From Salinimicrobium tongyeongense (lineage in GTDB: Bacteria; Bacteroidota; Bacteroidia; Flavobacteriales; Flavobacteriaceae): a stretch of DNA of 64,000 bases. Below are positions 60,227 to 64,000 of the stretch, piece after piece. Each line of letters starts with the position of its first letter. Within the stretch, counting starts at the first letter, position 1. The notes beneath the pieces were generated by a model, which searched no databases, was not told the origin of the DNA, and worked only from the letters and a program-made list of their open reading frames with translations. Location: NCBI RefSeq assembly GCF_026109735.1, contig NZ_CP069620.1, positions 372,001 to 436,000 on the forward strand, read 5' to 3'. Both the position numbers and the translations under genes were made by a program.

Positions 60227-61162
60227 TTACTCAGCTGAATTTTCTTTAACGAAAGCTGCAAATTTCTCTTTCTCCCTGTTGTATTCTTCGGAAGTAAGCG
60301 GAATATAGCCTACATCCTGAAGCAACTGCGGAGCTTCATCAAGATAGAACTCCACAAAATCGATCACCGCAGGATTTTCAAGAGAAGCACTGTTCACATA
60401 GATGTACAGCGGGCGGGAAAGAGGAGCATAGGTGCCGTTACTCACGCTTTCTGTTGAAGGCTCTACACAACCTTCACCCCCGTCTACCGGCACCATTTTG
60501 AGCTTATCTGAATTTTCTTCGTAATATGCCAGTCCGAAGAAACCTAATCCGTATTTATCGCCTGAAACTCCCTGTACAAGCACGTTGTCATCTTCACTGG
60601 CAGTATAATCCCCCCTGCTGCTCCCGCTTTTACCAACAATAGCTTCAGTAAAATAGTCGAAAGTACCCGAGGCTACACCGGGCCCAAAAAGGTGAATTTC
60701 CTCATCTGGCCAGGAAGGGTCAATCTGGTTCCACCTTGTGATAGTTCCCTGGGCCGCAGGCTCCCATATTTTCTTTAGCTGTTCTACGGTAAAACAGCTT
60801 ACCCAGTCATTTTCGGGGTGAACTACAACTGCAAGACCGTCGTAGGCTACTTCAAGCTCTACGTAAGAGATGTTGTTTGATTCAGCTATTGCCTTTTCAT
60901 CAGCTTTAATAGGGCGGGAAGCGTTGGTAATAGCTACTTCTCCCCTTCCGAATTTCTGAAAACCCCCACCGGTCCCCGAAACGCCAATTGTGACGTCTAC
61001 ATCAGGTGCTTCGGCCCTGTATTCTTCAGCAATAGCTTCGGTTACAGGATAAACCGTACTGGAACCATCAATGGAAATGGCATTTTTGGAACCTTCTTTT
61101 TTGTTGTTTCCGCAGGAAACCAGCGAAATACTTATTGCAGTTAATAAAAGGAATCTTTTCAT
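60227..61162 (-). CDS. pstS: phosphate-binding lipoprotein PstS
   Basis: 311 residues. The lipobox LVSC (C17) shows lipid anchoring. The mature protein begins AISIDGSSTVYPVTEAIAEE, with IGVSGTGGGFQKFGRGEVAI and ITNASRPIKADE binding phosphate, then FGPGVASGTFDYFTEAIVGK (the S-G-T-x-D motif) and VSGDKYGLGFFGLAYYEENS. It captures phosphate in the periplasm and passes it to PstC/PstA. It is the second gene of the operon, nine bases after the porin. Confidence 0.95.
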   Translation of the reverse strand: MKRFLLLTAISISLVSCGNNKKEGSKNAISIDGSSTVYPVTEAIAEEYRAEAPDVDVTIGVSGTGGGFQKFGRGEVAITNASRPIKADEKAIAESNNISYVELEVAYDGLAVVVHPENDWVSCFTVEQLKKIWEPAAQGTITRWNQIDPSWPDEEIHLFGPGVASGTFDYFTEAIVGKSGSSRGDYTASEDDNVLVQGVSGDKYGLGFFGLAYYEENSDKLKMVPVDGGEGCVEPSTESVSNGTYAPLSRPLYIYVNSASLENPAVIDFVEFYLDEAPQLLQDVGYIPLTSEEYNREKEKFAAFVKENSAE

Positions 61163-61171
61163 AATTTGTTT

Positions 61172-62371
61172 TTAAAAATGAAGTTCAAATTGTAGTCTGT
61201 AAGTAAGATTGTCATTTAAACCGAGGTTGAGATCGGTGTAGTTAATGTCTGTCTGAATTTTTAATTTGTGTTTTATGATATATTTTGAAAGCCCCAGGGT
61301 GTATTGATCTTCCACCAGTTGGGTTACGCTGTCATCGAGATCTATGCTGGTGTACCTTCCCAAAACCTGAAGGTCATTCTTAAAAAGGTAGCCTGCCTGG
61401 ACATTAAATCCGCTTCCAATGTTCACCATGTCACCGGTCAAAGTGCCATCGGCATTAGTTGCGAAGGCATCATCGGCGCTGCGGTGAGCATATTCGGCCA
61501 TGGCCGAAATTCCGCGGTACTTAAAAATGGCATCCAGAAAGAGCGTGCTGATATCTGTTTCAAAGAATCCGTAGTCGGTAAGCATATAGGAGCCCATGTT
61601 AGACCTGGTCTTTACCGCATTGTGGTTATAGTCGTAAGCTACGCCTACAGCCAGCTTAGGTTTTGCTTCCCTGGCAAAATCGGCACCCGTGTAATCGGCA
61701 AAATCTCCAAAGGGCAGAAATTCCAGCCTCCCAGTGTATTGAAAGCCGCCAAGGTTTCCGGCAGTAACATTCCTTCCTTCTCCCTGGGCAACAGATACAG
61801 CTTCTCTCATAAGAAATGAGCCGCCAAGATGGGTTTCGTGGTGTAACTGTACCCCGAGGTCACGATCAATATTAAACCGGCTGTTCACCAGAGAGCGGTC
61901 TACAGTTTCAAGGCTTCCCGAAGAAATAAGCCTTTCCCTGTTCCCCGGCAGTTTGGTTTGTCCTGCCCAGAGCTCAAAGTTCTCATGGAAATTCCATTTT
62001 ACAACGGCATCAAGAATATACCTGGGAGTATTATTGTTGTAAACTGAAGCGCCCGAAATATCGCGGTTAGACAAACCCAGTTCCAGTTTGTACTTAAGTT
62101 TTGGGGTGTAGGCGAAACCCTGAAGTTTGAGGCGTGACCTTCTTATAAGAAAGTTGGTTTCCCCTGTTTCAAAATTCCCGTTTTCAGCAATATCCCAACC
62201 CGAGGTGAAGAGGGATTGCATCCTAAAAGAAAAATTTGCGCTGTAAGAGCTGTCTTTTGCCACCACATTCACAAGGCCTTTTCCAAAAGTATTCTCTGTA
62301 AAATCCTGTCCCTGCACATGCAATGAAATTAAAAAGGCTAATACTGAAATTGCGCCCGTGCTAATCTTCAT
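61172..62371 (-). CDS. OprO/OprP-like phosphate porin
   Basis: 399 residues with a signal peptide (cut near residue 21, LHVQGQ). The mature part alternates beta strands with aromatic ends. FETGETNFLIRRSRLKLQGF and ILDAVVKWNFHENFELWAGQ, followed by TKLPGNRERLISSG, are the phosphate-selective porin O/P motifs, and YTGRLEFLPFGDFADYTGAD is typical. It ends with LTYRLQFELHF, the C-terminal strand with a final aromatic residue needed for outer-membrane insertion. Its position before pstS indicates passage of phosphate or pyrophosphate across the outer membrane. Confidence 0.9.
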   Translation of the reverse strand: MKISTGAISVLAFLISLHVQGQDFTENTFGKGLVNVVAKDSSYSANFSFRMQSLFTSGWDIAENGNFETGETNFLIRRSRLKLQGFAYTPKLKYKLELGLSNRDISGASVYNNNTPRYILDAVVKWNFHENFELWAGQTKLPGNRERLISSGSLETVDRSLVNSRFNIDRDLGVQLHHETHLGGSFLMREAVSVAQGEGRNVTAGNLGGFQYTGRLEFLPFGDFADYTGADFAREAKPKLAVGVAYDYNHNAVKTRSNMGSYMLTDYGFFETDISTLFLDAIFKYRGISAMAEYAHRSADDAFATNADGTLTGDMVNIGSGFNVQAGYLFKNDLQVLGRYTSIDLDDSVTQLVEDQYTLGLSKYIIKHKLKIQTDINYTDLNLGLNDNLTYRLQFELHF

Positions 62372-62409
62372 TATTTCTTAGTTTTTGTCGGGGACAAAGG
62401 TGCAGTACC

Positions 62410-62427
62410 AATGTTAAGTGAATGTTA
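62410..62427 (-). promoter_or_regulatory. possible Pho-type direct repeat upstream of the porin-pst operon
   Basis: On the minus strand TAACATT-CACT-TAACATT: two 7-bp direct repeats, four bases apart, with 11-bp periodicity. This is the geometry of PhoB/PhoP boxes (CTGTCAT pairs in E. coli, TTAACA pairs in B. subtilis). It lies 39-56 bp upstream of the porin start codon. The match is to the architecture and, partly, to the sequence of the Bacillus box. Confidence 0.4.
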
Positions 62428-62431
62428 CGGG

Positions 62432-62463
62432 CAAATTATCAATAAGTAAAAGGTTGCCCCAAA
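62432..62463 (-). promoter_or_regulatory. candidate promoter for porin-pst-phoU
   Basis: The minus strand reads TTTG, 21 bases, then TAATTTG. This is close to the Bacteroidota pattern TTTG-N19-21-TAnnTTTG, with one base missing in the second element. If it is used, transcription would start near 62425 and the TAACATT repeats would lie in the leader, which competes with the Pho-box reading. Confidence 0.35.
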
Positions 62464-62475
62464 AAGAGCAACCTT
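62450..62475. repeat. inverted repeat in the pst upstream region
   Basis: AAGGTTGC (62450-62457) and GCAACCTT (62468-62475) form an 8-bp perfect stem with a ten-base loop. It overlaps the candidate promoter, so it may be an operator or a leftover terminator; no gene ends here. Confidence 0.45.
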
Positions 62476-62592
62476 ACCTCATACATCTAAATCGACAAAA
62501 ACTAAGAGTATATGATTGTGGTTCAAAAATGCGAGGATTTATCCGCTTTGGTGTTAAGTAAAAATGAAGTAATGTTTAATTTTAATTATCCT

Positions 62593-62617
62593 GCCCGTTA
62601 GAATATTATTAACGGGC
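62593..62617. repeat. inverted repeat upstream of the TVP38 gene
   Basis: GCCCGTTA and TAACGGGC, 8-bp perfect arms with a nine-base AT-rich spacer, lie 52 bp before the start codon. The form fits an operator for a dimeric regulator or a hairpin in the leader. Confidence 0.45.
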
Positions 62618-62668
62618 CTACCGCCTAACCAAAAAATTTCTAATTTGTAGCTCCATTCAAATATTGGT

Positions 62669-63361
62669 TTGAGCAAAAGTTTTTTTCAAAAATACCTGTC
62701 CTTCTTTCTTAGCGGAAGCATCATTCTTTTCCTGGTGATCCTATATTTTACTCATTCTCCATTTCAGGAATCGGTAAAAGAGGCCTGGGAGGTTTTATTG
62801 AGCGAAGACAGAGACAGGATCAAAGATTACGTGAAGCAGTTTGGAATTTGGGGACCCCTGGCTATTGTAGTGTTCATTGTACTGCAAATGTTCCTGATCA
62901 TTTTCCCTTCCTGGCTGCCTATTATTGTTGGCGTACTGGCTTACGGATTTTGGATTGGAGTTTTGATCAATCTCATTGGAATTGGGCTTGCCTCGACAAT
63001 AGGTTATTATATAGGTAAAAAGTTCAAAAATGTCTTTGTTAGTGACAAGAAGTATGAAAAAATGAAATTCTGGATTGAGAACTACAGTTTTGGAACTGTA
63101 GTTCTTTTTCGGGTTTCCCCTTTTTTCTCGACCGATGCCATTAGCTTTATAGCGGGAATTTTCAGGATGAATTACAAAAAATTCATGCTGGCCACCTACT
63201 CCGGAATGATCCCCCTAACCCTCGCTGTGGGATATTTTTCAACCGATATTGACAAACTGGAAAACGGGCTCTACTGGGTAGGTGGCGCAGGAGCTGTGCT
63301 TTATGCTATTTATGTTTATATTGACTATCATAAAAGAAGAAAGAAAAATGCAAAGCAGTGA
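62669..63361 (+). CDS. TVP38/TMEM64 family membrane protein
   Basis: 230 residues, TTG start, no ATG nearby in frame. Five to six membrane segments. FGIWGPLAIVVFIVLQMFLI and IFPSWLPIIVGVLAYGFWIG are followed by NLIGIGLASTIGYYIGKKF, then VVLFRVSPFFSTDAISFIAG. The G-x-x-x-x-x-Y-x-x-G-K and F-R-x-x-P-F-x-x-x-D segments are those of the DedA/VTT superfamily. The exact function is unknown; members act in membrane lipid homeostasis or transport. The next gene starts inside its end. Confidence 0.85.
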   Translation: MSKSFFQKYLSFFLSGSIILFLVILYFTHSPFQESVKEAWEVLLSEDRDRIKDYVKQFGIWGPLAIVVFIVLQMFLIIFPSWLPIIVGVLAYGFWIGVLINLIGIGLASTIGYYIGKKFKNVFVSDKKYEKMKFWIENYSFGTVVLFRVSPFFSTDAISFIAGIFRMNYKKFMLATYSGMIPLTLAVGYFSTDIDKLENGLYWVGGAGAVLYAIYVYIDYHKRRKKNAKQ

Positions 63362-64000
63362 TTTTCCTATTGAAGATATAAGAGCGAAATTTCCGGCTCT
63401 TAATTTTAAGAATAAAGAGCAGGTCTTTCCCATATATTTTGACGGTCCCGGCGGCACCCAGATGGTACAGGGCTGCATAGACCGGATGCTGGAGTACATT
63501 GAAACAGGAATGGCCAACCTTCACGGCACCTTTTCTACCAGCATTAAAACCGATGCGCTTTTAGCTGAAGCAAAAGAAGCGGTTGGCGATCTCCTGAATT
63601 GTCCTGCTGAAGAAGTCGCTTTTGGCCAGAACATGACCAGCCTTGCATTCCAGGTCTCCCACAGTCTTAAACCATTACTGAAGGAAGCTGATGAGATTGT
63701 GGTCACCCAGCTCGATCACCGGGCCAATGTTGACCCATGGCTACATTTGGCCAAAGAAACCGGCGCAACAGTGAAATTTATACCTGTAGACAAGCAGAAG
63801 CTCATCCTCGACCTTTCCCATCCTGACTCCCTCATCACTCAAAAAACAAAACTTGTTGCTATTGGGCTTTCCTCCAACCTCACAGGTACCGTTACCAATG
63901 CAAAGAAAATCTTTGAAGCGGCAAATAAGGTAAATGCCATCACCATTGCCGATGCCGTGCATGCAGTACCGCATTTTCTGGTAGACAAGCAGGATTTAGG
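63348..64000 (+). CDS. class V aminotransferase / cysteine desulfurase-like protein (partial)
   Basis: The first 217 codons; the gene runs off the window. IYFDGPGGTQMVQGCIDRML and VAFGQNMTSLAFQVSHSL fit the SufS-like group typified by VC1184 (TIGR01976). EIVVTQLDHRANVDPW has the usual H near the cofactor and TIADAVHAVPHFLVD contains the PLP-ring aspartate. The Schiff-base lysine would lie beyond the end. The ATG at 63348 overlaps the TVP38 stop by 14 bases. The substrate is unknown: cysteine, selenocysteine or another amino acid. Confidence 0.8.
   Translation, partial: MQSSDFPIEDIRAKFPALNFKNKEQVFPIYFDGPGGTQMVQGCIDRMLEYIETGMANLHGTFSTSIKTDALLAEAKEAVGDLLNCPAEEVAFGQNMTSLAFQVSHSLKPLLKEADEIVVTQLDHRANVDPWLHLAKETGATVKFIPVDKQKLILDLSHPDSLITQKTKLVAIGLSSNLTGTVTNAKKIFEAANKVNAITIADAVHAVPHFLVDKQDL

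Noticed and set aside
61304-61819. Plus-strand 171-codon open frame
   Set aside because: Antisense to the phosphate porin gene with no recognisable domain.

Overview
The window looks like a chromosomal segment of a Flavobacteriaceae-type member of Bacteroidota. The evidence is the low GC content, the BshC bacillithiol enzyme, the methylmalonyl-CoA mutase tail, the M14 and M16 exoproteases, the OprP-like porin leading a pst operon, the frequent TTG/GTG starts, and the Bacteroidota-style intergenic repeats. No rRNA, tRNA or CRISPR array was seen.

Layout. Bases 1-125 are the 3' end of a methylmalonyl-CoA mutase gene. Bases 210-30194 form one long minus-strand surface-polysaccharide cluster. In order of transcription it has an ABC exporter pair (Wzm/Wzt type), a sulfotransferase, a KpsC/S-like capsule protein, then some 17 glycosyltransferases (GT2, GT4, GT10 and unusual families) with a UDP-GlcNAc 2-epimerase, a GT42-like protein, an inositolphosphorylceramide-transferase-like beta-propeller protein and a methyltransferase, and finally an O-antigen-ligase-like membrane protein. 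Genes are mostly overlapping or a few bases apart. A decayed GT2 gene lies at 24.87-25.31 kb and a decayed four-helix-bundle gene copy at 2.86-2.96 kb.

Bases 30.4-44.1 kb hold accessory polysaccharide genes on both strands: an exostosin-like protein, FkbM methyltransferase, GT-B protein, an MBOAT/SGNH acylation pair, GT4 and NeuB. A two-gene module (polysaccharide pyruvyl transferase plus methyltransferase) occurs twice, at 31.5-33.3 kb and 40.9-42.6 kb. This part is rich in a dispersed repeat (CATTGCGAG/GCAATCTG type). One copy of that repeat is split by an intact IS256-family element with an 8-bp target duplication. Bases 44.3-46.6 kb are a graveyard: a GIY-YIG tail, a frameshifted IS91-type transposase and a frameshifted tyrosine recombinase.

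Bases 47.1-64 kb are ordinary core genes: a PLP decarboxylase, bshC, an M14 peptidase, a Na/Ca antiporter and an M16 peptidase. Then comes a striking 25-bp tandem repeat array (about 14 units, each with the dyad AAAATG-T-CATTTT) next to a shared terminator. A phosphate-acquisition operon follows (porin-pstS-pstC-pstA-pstB-phoU, minus strand) with a possible Pho-type direct repeat upstream. Last are a TVP38 membrane protein and a truncated class V aminotransferase.

How it works together (inference). The ABC pair would export a glycan built by the glycosyltransferases. The glycan would be decorated by sulfation, pyruvylation, O-/C-methylation, O-acylation and perhaps a nonulosonic acid. I did not see an initiating sugar-phosphate transferase, Wzx, Wzy, NeuA or NeuC, so essential steps must lie outside the window. 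No clearly new enzyme system was identified. The most unusual items are the 25-bp dyad array, the in-frame minisatellite-like insert in a glycosyltransferase, and the duplicated pyruvyltransferase-methyltransferase module.
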